From contig CM040096.1 in the NCBI GenBank assembly GCA_022496805.1, positions 15,129,501 through 15,193,500 of the forward strand: DNA of 64,000 nt. Direction: 5' to 3'. A program made the position numbers and the translations under genes. Source of the stretch: Pohlia nutans (lineage: Eukaryota; Streptophyta; Bryopsida; Bryales; Mniaceae). This document shows positions 54,535-64,000 of this stretch, piece after piece. Under the pieces are notes generated by a model. The model worked only from the letters and a program-made list of their open reading frames with translations. It was not told where the DNA came from and searched no databases. The first letter of the stretch is position 1. Each line of letters opens with the position of its first letter.

Positions 54535-55157
54535 ATTGGTCAACAATATTTTTCAACATAAGCCGTTAACCCTTAAAGGACACGGCGTGCTTAGAGGGCA
54601 GCCCAAAGGAATCTTTGAGTTTTTTAAGGTTTGGGCACCCTACTCCTCCAAGCATGCGCTAGACTGCCCATAAAGCTTGCAAACTAGAAATAGCTCAGCT
54701 TGGAAATCAATGTGTCTATGTCAGCTTGAAATTAGTTTGAAATCAACTTGAAACAGTGCCATGTGTCCGTGTCAAGCTGCCCTCCCCACCTAAAGTATAT
54801 GGTGAGGAGCCTAGACACTACCCATCACTCCTTGTTGGTTTCCGCATGATGCTGCAAACCTTGTCACTATTCGCCCGATGAAGAAAAAAGAACTGCCCGC
54901 ATACTCCCCTCCTCACTCCCGATGGTTTTTTTTTTCCCCACTAGCTCCAATAGCAACCATAACCTGCCTTGATTGGTGTTTGTGAAGAATCTAGAGTCAC
55001 AATTGTACTACCTTTTGAACGGGACAATTCTTACATTTTTTGGTGAACTATTTCTAATTTTTTTTGCTTTATTCCTTCAAAACTAAGCCCCTCGGGCTTA
55101 CCGTGTCTTTTAAGGGTTAGCCTTTAAAAGTGACTAAGCAACCATTTTATGGTCAAT
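54535..55157. repeat. Foldback element, about 620 bp
   Basis: The left arm (54535-54600, with GTTAACCCTTAAAGGACACG) is inverted at the right arm (55083-55157, with CGTGTCTTTTAAGGGTTAGC). Unpaired interior of about 480 bp with no ORF. Confidence 0.65.
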
Positions 55158-55192
55158 GCTCTTCTTTTGCGGGTTGCTCGGGATGAGAATAT

Positions 55193-55345
55193 TTTCAAAT
55201 AGGAAATCAAGTTTAATTTTCAACCCAATTTGAATCATGTCAATCCGTATTAAACTCCACCGAGGACAAATTTTCAAAAACAAAGACCTCAAAATTGTCC
55301 AAGTGTTATAAAACTTACTATTTTGGAAAGTTATGGTGTTCTTTC
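55193..55345. repeat. Dispersed repeat, inverted match to 6886-7048
   Basis: Shared landmarks include ATCATGTCAATCCGTATTA here versus the reverse complement of TAGGATTGACATAATTCAA, and GTGTTATAAAACTTACTATT versus its counterpart. The family is unknown. Confidence 0.65.
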
Positions 55346-55675
55346 CTTTGGAAAAACTGTTTTTTTGAATTTTAGAATAGAATGTCTAGTTTTAATCAAT
55401 GATACCAAATTTCAAATTCTAAATTATTATTTTTCAATTTTGGTGTATATTTTTATGGTAAATGCTTCTAAATTCATTAAATGAGGATCAAAAACATTTT
55501 TGAAAAGTTTGACCGTATAGATATTTACTAAACATCATGCTTCTCATTTTCTCTTTTGGACCAAACTTCATCGAAGTTGCAAAAGTAACATTTTATAACA
55601 TATCTAGGTTTCTCCTTTACCTCCTCTGTCATTTAGGATTTAACATGTTTCAATACTAACAATGTTAGAAACTAT

Positions 55676-57478
55676 TAACCCCTAAAATGCCCATAACTCT
55701 CTCTAAATTTGGAGGATTGCAAAGATGCATTATAAAATGTAACTAAGAGGGATATTTTGAACTTGACATATGAATAAAAGTTGTACATTATGAAGTTTAG
55801 ATTCTATCCATACGGTTAGATCTATAATTGCAATCACCAATATTTTTGTATAAATTTGAAACTTAAAATTCAAGATTCTTTCGTAATTTGATTAAAAATA
55901 AGATATTGAAAATCTATGGATGAAATTTGTGGTGATGGGTTGATTGTAATACTCTAAGTGTAGTCGTTTTTGGATATTTTTTGGTTGCTTAAGTTTGTGA
56001 GTTGATTTTTTCATGAGCACTTTTGAACTAAGATCTTAGAAAAAATCGATGAATCACTGCAACATGAAATGAGACATAAAAATTTCACAAATCATCGATA
56101 ATCGGTTCACATATGCATGGAGCTAACTTCCCATAAAATCTATAGTAAAAAATCCACACTCCAAAAAATACATGACAAATGAGAAAACGAAGTTTGATTC
56201 TACACACCATCCATAAAATGAACAGTTGGCGCCATTAATCCAAAAAGCACACCAAAATTGTCATTTTTATTAAATTGAGCCAAAATAAATTAAAAATAAT
56301 AATTTTTCATTTCTAATTGCAAGATCTCGTACTAGACTTTCAATATGAAGTAAAAAATTTCAAAAACTCGATGTAAATTTGAAATAGTAGCGTTTGAAGC
56401 GAATAATTTTTTTAACACATTGCCGAATTAGGCAAATAAACTTTGAATCTTCTCAACCTAATTTTTATTTTGCAAAATAGATTTTGAAACGTTTAATTCA
56501 TTTTAGTCGAATTAAATCAAGATTCTAAGATATTTAATAAAAAACAGAAAACAACTTGAATTTTATTCTTTAAAAATATTGTCGAGTAGTTTGTACAAGA
56601 TTAAATGGAATTTTTAATTATTAGTAGTTCTAATATAGAATTGAGAAATGTCAATTCCAAACATTAAATTAGGAAATTTTGCACTTGAGGGTATGACAAT
56701 GCATTTGTCGCTTGTCGAACAGAAATGGAGCTTTTTTGAAGTCGCAAGGGGGTATAGTTTTGGTACTTGTGAGATTTAGGGTAGAGAATTGACGAAGTGT
56801 TAAAGTGGGAATTTGAGGGTTTCAACTTACTCCAATCATGCAAATTTGGTCACACATGCATCAAATAATACACTGGTACTTCATTTACGACAAAACAATG
56901 TATTAACCCCTAACCGCCCAACCATGCATATTTTGCATAATGTACGGATTTGAAGTCCGTTTTCTCATCCATCATGCATTTTTTGCAGTGTGGATTTTTT
57001 ATTGAAACTTTTATGGGAAGTTAGCTCCGTGCATGTGTGATCCGATTAGAAAGGGGATGATTTGTGAAATTTTTATGCCTCATTTCATGTTCTAGTGTTC
57101 CACCCAAAATTTTGAAGATTTTAGTCTAAAAGTGCTCTTGAAAATGTCAACTACTAAAATTAAGCAACCAAAAAATCTCCAAAAATCACTACACTTAGAG
57201 TATTACATTTCAATCCATCCCAAAAAAATTCATTATTAGATTGTCAATATCTTATTCGTAATCATATTGCAAAAGAGCTCTAAATTTTAAGTTTGAAAAT
57301 TTATACACAAATATTGGTGATAGCAATTGCAAATCTAACCGTATAGATAGAATCTAAAATTCATAATGTACAACTTTTATTCATTCATCAACTTGAAAAT
57401 ATCCCTCTTAGTTGCATTTTATAATGTATCTTTGAAAAACTGCCAAATCTGAAAAGGGTGAGAACGTTTAGGGGTTAA
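55676..57478. repeat. Long inverted repeat, arms about 515 bp
   Basis: Arms 55676-56189 and 56958-57478 pair throughout at moderate identity: TTAACCCCTAAA / TTTAGGGGTTAA at the outer ends, GAGAAAACG / CGTTTTCTC at the inner ends. The 770-bp interior has no ORF. Long terminal arms of this size suggest a non-autonomous Mutator-like or foldback transposon; a clear target duplication was not found. 61276-61430 is a diverged partial copy of the left arm. Confidence 0.8.
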
Positions 57479-57539
57479 GGGGGTAGTCAAAAATGGATAC
57501 AAAGTTATATGCGTTTTCTACCAAAACAAAAATGCAAAA

Positions 57540-57915
57540 GTAAATAAAAAAATTAACAAATGTTCCAAGACAAGGAAGAGAAGAGAAGAAATAAATTTAA
57601 ATTATTTATTTAAATTTTCTTCTCTTCTCTAATAAATATAAATTATTTATTTGGTAAAAATTGAAATTTCAAAAAAAAATTTAGGAAAAAAATTTGACTT
57701 AAAAACAAAAAACACCAAGAAAATTTAAAAAAGGAAATTTAAAATAAAAAAAAAAATAAAAAATAAAAACAAAAAACAAAAAAAGGAACAAAACAAAAAA
57801 TACTAATGAAATAAAAAAATAAAAACAAAAAAAACATCTTTAAAAAAAAAAATTAAAAAAGTAAATTAAAATGAAAAAGTAAATTAAAAAATTAAAAAAA
57901 AAATATTATTATTAT
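57540..57915. repeat. A-rich low-complexity tract
   Basis: Almost pure A with scattered AAAT and AAAC motifs. It is followed abruptly by a GC-rich patch (about 57930-58080) full of GGCCAGCC and CCCGGCC words, the sharpest composition change in the window. Neither codes for a recognisable product. Confidence 0.85.
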
Positions 57916-58502
57916 TATTTTAAATGATGCAACTGCAGTAGCAGTTGGGGCCCGCCAGTTGCCCTAGCAGGACAGGGCGGGCTACAAGGCCAGCCGGGCC
58001 AGGCCCAGCCCGGCCAAGGGCCTTGGCTGGCCCTTGCTAACCCCTCGGACCTCCGCGGGGTTGACAAGCGCATCCTTTGGGAGGACGTGCCCAAATATAA
58101 ATTGGCTTTTTTAAAAGCCCATACTAGGTGTTTCAAGAATTAAAGGCCCACCCCACTGCATAGTCCACGCATTTCACATTTTACCTCTCAAAGATAATGC
58201 TCTCGCTACTTTTTTTCTGCAAATGACATTAGTTAGGGTTGTAAAGCTCAATATATAGCCATTCTAGGATGTATAGGGGATATTATTTTTAGTTAAAAAA
58301 ATCAAAAATGCACATCTAACATGATTTTACCCTTGTTTTATTTGATTCTTTGTAGGCGTGTTTGATTGGAGCGATCGTCGTGATGCATAACAAGTCAAGG
58401 TAAGCATTATTTTGAGAAATCTGTTTATTTTCGAAAACCTCTCATTTATATGTTCATTTCACCTCGCTTCATTTGACTTTACTTTTAATTATACGTAGTT
58501 AT

Positions 58503-59195
58503 GTACAATCGCATTTTGAACATCAAATTTGGATCAAACATATAGGCATCAGCTGCTAAATTTAGCATATTTAGTCCTAATAACTCAAATTTCTCATAAA
58601 TTTTTCTAATTCAAAAGAAAAATTCCACGTTAGGGCCCTTAGAGGTTAGGGGCACCCAAATTTCATGTTGGGTGTCAAGAATTTCTTTTAAATTCTGCTA
58701 AATATAGCATAATATACCATACATGCTCGAATTTGATGTAGATTTCTGCAATTCAAAAGACAAGTAGCACGTTAGGGCCCCTATAGATTAGGAGCATTTA
58801 AATTTCATGTTGGGTTCCGAGATTTATAGTCAAAAGTTTCTAAATTTAGCAAATTTTGCTATACATGCTCAAATTTGATGTAGATTTCCGCAATTTGAAA
58901 GACAAACACTATGTTAGGCCCCCCAAAAGTTAGGGGCACCCAAATTTCGTGTTCAGTTCCGAGATTTATAATTTAAAACAACTAAATTTCGCATATTTTG
59001 CAATGCACACATGAATTTGCTGCAAATTTCTGCTATTTGAAAGCAATACAAAACATTATGGTCTCTAGGAATTACTGGCCTTGAAATTTCATCTTGGGTT
59101 TTTTTTAATTATAAAAGTGATTTGGTAAATGTAATTTTATTGTTAAAGAAGTCCAAATTTGACTTAGATTTGTTCAATTGACATTGACAAATCAT
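58503..59195. repeat. Tandem array, about 141-bp unit, 4-5 copies
   Basis: Anchors CACGTTAGGG (58627), CACGTTAGGG (58768), CTATGTTAGG (58909) and a weaker one near 59053 are 141, 141 and about 145 bp apart. Each unit continues GGGGCACC..AAATTTCATGTTGGG, then a TTTAGCA..TTTTGC and CATGCTC..AATTTGATGTAGATTT part. Diverged, so it is an old satellite-like array. Confidence 0.85.
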
Positions 59196-59819
59196 TGTAA
59201 GACGCTTGGAGTTGATGGATTATACCATGACCTCGAGGGAGTGAAGTATCGTCATTTGGAAGAAAAAGATAACTGCACATATGAGCAGGTCGTAGTGGAG
59301 TAGTAGTATAGATCGAGAAAGTATTCAGGGGAAAACCTTTTAATGTAGTAGAATAGTGCAAATATTATTTACTTTATAGTGTGTGTCTTCATTTTTATAT
59401 GAAAAGAAGTGTTTTGTTTTGATTTTCTATCAGATAGTAATAAAACAATATTGGACATTATGTTTAATTTTCTTTTAATTCATGGAAAATTCAATATAAA
59501 TGAATGTGTTGTTGCTATTTTAAAAATGAGAATATGTGAAATTTCGGGGGGGTAAAATTTCAGAAAAGTGAAAATTTTGCACCGTCGTGGCTATTGGACA
59601 ATGCACTTGGTCAAGTGCAAAAATTGCTAATTTAGTGTTTCGACCAGTAGTGAGAATATTTTAGAAAGCACTATAAACTCTATAGTTGCCTTTTAACTCA
59701 ATTTTCTTTCCAAATTTTAAACCTATTTCATTTAACATATATTAAACTTGAAATTTCAATCACTAAACTTGAAACAAGTTGAAAAAAAATTGAGTTAAAG
59801 AAAACCTTTTGTCTATATT

Positions 59820-60236
59820 AGAGTTATCCACTAATTCACTTTGAGTTTAAATACTGGTAAGATACTATGAATTTTGCTTTAATACACTCTTATCTGTTCA
59901 CTCCAAATACTTCTATGGCATGGAAGAACTTGGTGGTCTCTAAACTCAAGAAAAACTCAAAAAACGTTTATTTTAATGGCAAAAAAAGTATTTCTTGAGT
60001 TTAGAGACCACCAAGCTCTTATACGTCTAATAATGAGAGACCACCAAGTTCTTCCATATCTTATATTCGCTATGTCCGATAAAAGACCATGAAAACTACT
60101 CTACTGCGCGCAGAGTAGTTTTCGTGGTCTTTTCTTAGGATAGAGGGAGTAACTATTTGGAATGAACAAATAAGAGTATATTAAAGAAAATTCATAGTAT
60201 CTTATTCAAACTCAAGGTGAGTTAACGGATAACTCT
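59820..60236. mobile_element. Nested hairpin elements (MITE within MITE)
   Basis: Outer arms 59820-59911 and 60149-60236 pair. Inside, 59929-59953 pairs perfectly with 59991-60015 (25 bp) and 59921-59940 pairs perfectly with 60036-60055 (20 bp). A third hairpin 60081-60102 / 60112-60133 ends in AGGATAGAGGGAGTA, a Stowaway-type right end whose left end is decayed. No ORF. Confidence 0.8.
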
Positions 60237-60239
60237 ATT

Positions 60240-61422
60240 ATGAACCCTTTTTTCTAGAAAATTGCAAACATTGAGTTAAAAAACAAATCTTATACATTCT
60301 TTTTATGAAGATGTTGTAATTGCCCACAAAACAAGATTGTTTATGATTCTCAACATCATTCATCAAAATAGAACAAACTTTAGCTTTTCATGTAGATATA
60401 AATATATTTTACAAAAGCAACTAATTGTAATTTTTTGAAGGATCTTAATGATTTTCTAATTGCCTAATGTTAGACATTTTATGTTTGGGGTGGCATAAGT
60501 TTTGCTCCTAGTCCTAAGGGTTGGAATGACATTTTAGAGATGTGCCTTGGTCAAACTTAATTTTGGCCTTCAATATATTCATTTCTATGTTTGATTTTAA
60601 CTAGAAAAATGAAGCATGTCTGATTTTCTTTCTGATCCATCAAACAAATTTTGAAAATTCCAAAAATTCAATAAAATATTGCAATTGCAAGTTCTGCATG
60701 TTAGAATCCAAATTTCATAACATCAAAGATTTTCTTTTGAGTTTTCTATTTTGGAAATATTTTCCAAATTAAAATCACAAAACTATGTTTTTTTATTCTA
60801 ATCTACATATTACAATATATATTTTTATTTTTTGATTGAGATAATTTCCTTTAAACATTATGTTTTTGAAATATACAATAATATCGTTTTTCCACTAATA
60901 AATGTGAAAAAATAAAATTCATATATTTCAATTAAATATTATAAATATCAAATTTACATATTTTATTTATATACATTAATAGCTAAATCAAGCACAATAT
61001 TAGAACAATGGGTTAGAGGTCACATCTAAGGGTGTTTTAGTTTTAGTTTAAAAAAAAAATTGAAATATTTTACTAGTATTTTTCATTTTTATGGACATTT
61101 TTGGAATAAATTAATTGAATTTTTTGGGTTAAATTCTTCCATGTATTTTTGTAATTGATTATGAAATTGTAACAATTACATGTTTTCCCAAAATTGTTAG
61201 AATTTTTTATTCTCATTGAAAATGTAAGGTCTTTTGTGACGAAATGTAAAATATCAAAAATAAATCATATTCAACATTAACCCCTAAAGATCATAAGAAT
61301 TTGATGTTTTGTAAAGATGTGTTGTAAACAAATTCTTAAAAGATAAATTTAGTGACAACGTTTGAATAAAAGTTGTGAACCACAAATTACATCCATACAA
61401 TTAAATGTCCAAATTTCATCAC

Positions 61423-61425
<3 letters not shown>
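60240..61425. other. AT-rich, no gene seen
   Basis: 61276-61430 is a diverged copy of the outer part of the inverted repeat arm at 55676. Confidence 0.5.
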
Positions 61426-61426
<1 letters not shown>

Positions 61427-61477
<51 letters not shown>

Positions 61478-61484
61478 ATATATC
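61427..61484. repeat. (TA)n microsatellite
   Basis: About 48 bp of perfect TA repeat followed by CTATATATCTA. Confidence 0.97.
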
Positions 61485-61499
61485 TACAAATCAAAATTT

Positions 61500-64000
61500 G
61501 ACATTTTTAAACTAATTTTTTTTGTAACGGGCTTAAAATTCAAAATACTATATAAAGTGATTACTTCAAATTCAATTTTCCTTTGCACTGTAAAAATTAT
61601 TCCTTGGAAAACTTTTTAAGCAAAAAGGTGAAAAAATGCTTTCATTCCACAATTTGTAGAAAATTTGTAATATAGAATTTTGTAAATCTATACAGACAAA
61701 ACATCCTTTAGTTAGTATAGCAATCAAAATTTAAATAAATGAAAAAGCAACTCAAAGTAATTAAAATCATTTTTTCTATTTATCATGCTTGTTTGAGCCA
61801 CTTCAACCTTTCGGAGTTAAAGGCCAAATGGAGTTATGAATTAATATTTGACTATGTAGCCATAGAATCCGTCATGAATCAGTTCATCCTTAACCCTAAA
61901 GGACTAGGTGGACGCATTGTGTCCAAGAATAATTTCAATACTTTAATAACTTATTTGGATCCATACTTTTGACTCAATGTTAACTAGAGAATTGTAAATG
62001 TCTGTTACAAGAACACAAAAATCCTTCAAATTATTCTTTAAATTATCCTTATGGTCGAATTTTCCATAATAGTTTTAGATCTTCATTTATAGAATTTACA
62101 ATTACATTGACCAATCCACCAAGAAAAAACTAAAACGTCAACGCAGGTGAACTAGGGACATGGTAGTTAAGGAGGTTGATGACTTGGAGGGTGTTTCCAC
62201 ACCAGGGCGTTATATTTGTCAAAAAATAAAGTGTACAATATGTAAAACATTTGCCATTACTATATAATTAACGCTATGTAACAATTACAAAAATGTTTAA
62301 ATATATTTTAAATATAATATTTTTGGAATCTTTGGAATTTTTTACATATTTTATATATTATTGGAATATTATTGGAATATTTCCAAAAATAAATTTTGAA
62401 ATCTTTACACATTTTGTGCAATGTAACAACTAACAACGATCACAAACACTAGCTCAACAAGTCACCAACAAGTCACTTCACCCAAACACAAATTTTTGAG
62501 AATCAATCATTGTTGTTGTATTTAGTTTTAGAACACCATTTTTTGTAAGCACCTAGATATAGTACATCTTCGTATGTTCTTGAAATATCAAACTCTAATC
62601 ATGGTTCTAGAATTTATGAGAATGTTTGCAGTGACATGTTGATTTTGCTGAATTTTTTTAGAAAACAACTAATGATCAAACCTTATAATCATATAGTATA
62701 TACGGTGGATTGTTCTAAAAATTGATATACAGTCTCACAACTAAGTCCTCTTTGAGCTTCAACGGTGAAGTTTTTTAACTTAGCACCGATTAAGAGATAC
62801 AACTGCCTTCTTGAAAGCATTAGAAGAAATTTTAGGGATGAGCATGTTCCTTTAGGAGTTAAAAGGATCCTACACATCTCGGTGAAAGCACGGTGAACTG
62901 AACCATTAAAGTCATCTTTAGTGCTGAAATTACAATTTTTTTGGTCAAAGGCAATAAATTACAGCTAAAAATTAATATATTTAAATTCTAGTTTGATAGG
63001 ACCTTCCATAGTTCTATTAGGTACTTCAATCCAAAGTTTCAAATTAAAATATTAAAAAAAGGTTACTAAAAGTAAAGCTTGAAAATAGATGTCTAAAACA
63101 AATTTTGAGAGCAAATTTGATGAATTGAATCATGTTCGATATGAATATAAATTTTATAATTATTTTATAAGTTCATTGTACATTCGAGGGCTCCAAAGTA
63201 AAAATCTCTTGAAAAATAAATACTATTTAATGCAATTTCAACATGTTTTATATCTACTTTTCAAATCGGTCGGAACTACTTTTCCAATTTTAACCGCTTT
63301 AACCTTACTATAACATACATAAATACTTATTGAACATGATTTTTTCATTAGACTTTGTTAAAAATTGTATCTTTTATTTTATTAACAAAAAAGAATTCAC
63401 AAAAAATAAAAATTTAATGGATTTTTGGACCCTGCACTGTTACTTCTTCACAGGGATCACAAATGGTTCACTTTACCATGGTTTCATCCATCTCTTCATC
63501 TGATATTTGAAAAAAATCATTATAAAATAGAACACGGACGAATAATTTGAACTTGAAATGTAAAAGATGTTGTAAATTTTAAATTGTAGATTATATTGAT
63601 ATGGTTACATGTATGGTTCCTACATCCAAGTTATCATACATGGAGCTAAAAGAACAACGCATGCTCCCTCAATGAATCACCTCAAAACAAAATTAAACTA
63701 TCAGAAACCTCCATTGAATACACATTCAAAGCAATAAACACCATTGTCATACACTATGCCGGATCAATCGTGCTACACAAAAGACGAATAGAAAATAAAT
63801 AACCAATAGAATAAATGGCACAGAACAACCAAAAAAACGAAAAGGGGGGTAGTAGTGAAGACCACTATTTATTTCTTTTTCATTTTTACTGTTAGCACTT
63901 GTTAACTAGATGTAAGCACTTGTTTAAGTATGGTGGGATAGGGCCGGCTAGTTGTTACAACTTCCCTGCCTATAGTAACTCACTAGCAACATCAAATCAT
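61500..64000. other. AT-rich, no gene seen
   Basis: Short ORFs (61739-61972, 62689-62877, 63089-63313) are low-complexity and unrecognised. From 63884 TGTTAGCACTTG follows a purine tract (AAAAGGGGGG at about 63840) and could be the start of an LTR cut by the window edge; unproven. Confidence 0.45.

Noticed and set aside
63884..64000. Possible LTR start TGTTAGCACTTG after a purine tract, and CACTAGCAAC near the edge
   Set aside because: Cut by the window end; no partner LTR, terminal repeat or target duplication can be seen.

Overview
This is nuclear DNA of a land plant: GT-AG introns, plant gene families (serine carboxypeptidase-like, callose synthase, AIRP2-type RING ligase) and plant transposon families (CACTA, Stowaway, Copia, Gypsy). 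I cannot name the species. The background is AT-rich with long gene-free stretches. No CRISPR array, rRNA or bona fide tRNA gene was seen.

Layout. 0-6.4 kb: a decayed multi-exon CACTA (En/Spm, TNP2-like) transposase on the minus strand, with a 30-bp minisatellite beyond its start. 6.4-16 kb: AT-rich intergenic DNA with a SINE-like piece, a foldback element, two MITEs and a complex short-repeat array. 16.2-17.1 kb: a two-exon unrecognised gene with one internal stop. 18.9-20.5 kb: exons of a callose synthase, broken, with a four-copy 63-bp duplication of an intron/exon junction. 21.3-22.04 kb: a CACTA-like terminus that abuts the first remaining exon of a serine carboxypeptidase-like gene (22.04-26.34 kb), which keeps all three catalytic residues but lacks its N-terminal exons.

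28.6-45.5 kb is a nest. An old minus-strand multi-exon pseudogene with a ZF-HD-like zinc finger is cut by a Copia retrotransposon (29,790-42,506, TSD AAGTA), which is itself cut inside its integrase domain by a Gypsy retrotransposon (32,036-38,770, TSD GTAC). The Copia LTRs differ at 5 of 266 positions and the Gypsy LTRs at about 1 of 469, which agrees with the nesting order. A 149-bp CACTA-type MITE (TSD ACT) also interrupts an exon of the pseudogene. The Copia element carries a 230-codon antisense ORF between pol and the 3' LTR.

48.4-51.2 kb: the one clearly intact gene, a five-exon AIRP2-like RING E3 ubiquitin ligase on the minus strand, with a Stowaway MITE in its second intron. 52-64 kb: no genes seen, but foldback elements, a roughly 141-bp tandem array, nested hairpins and simple repeats.

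The genes do not form a functional cluster. The main story is layered transposon insertion and gene decay, with two unusual tandem duplications that copy splice acceptors together with exon starts.
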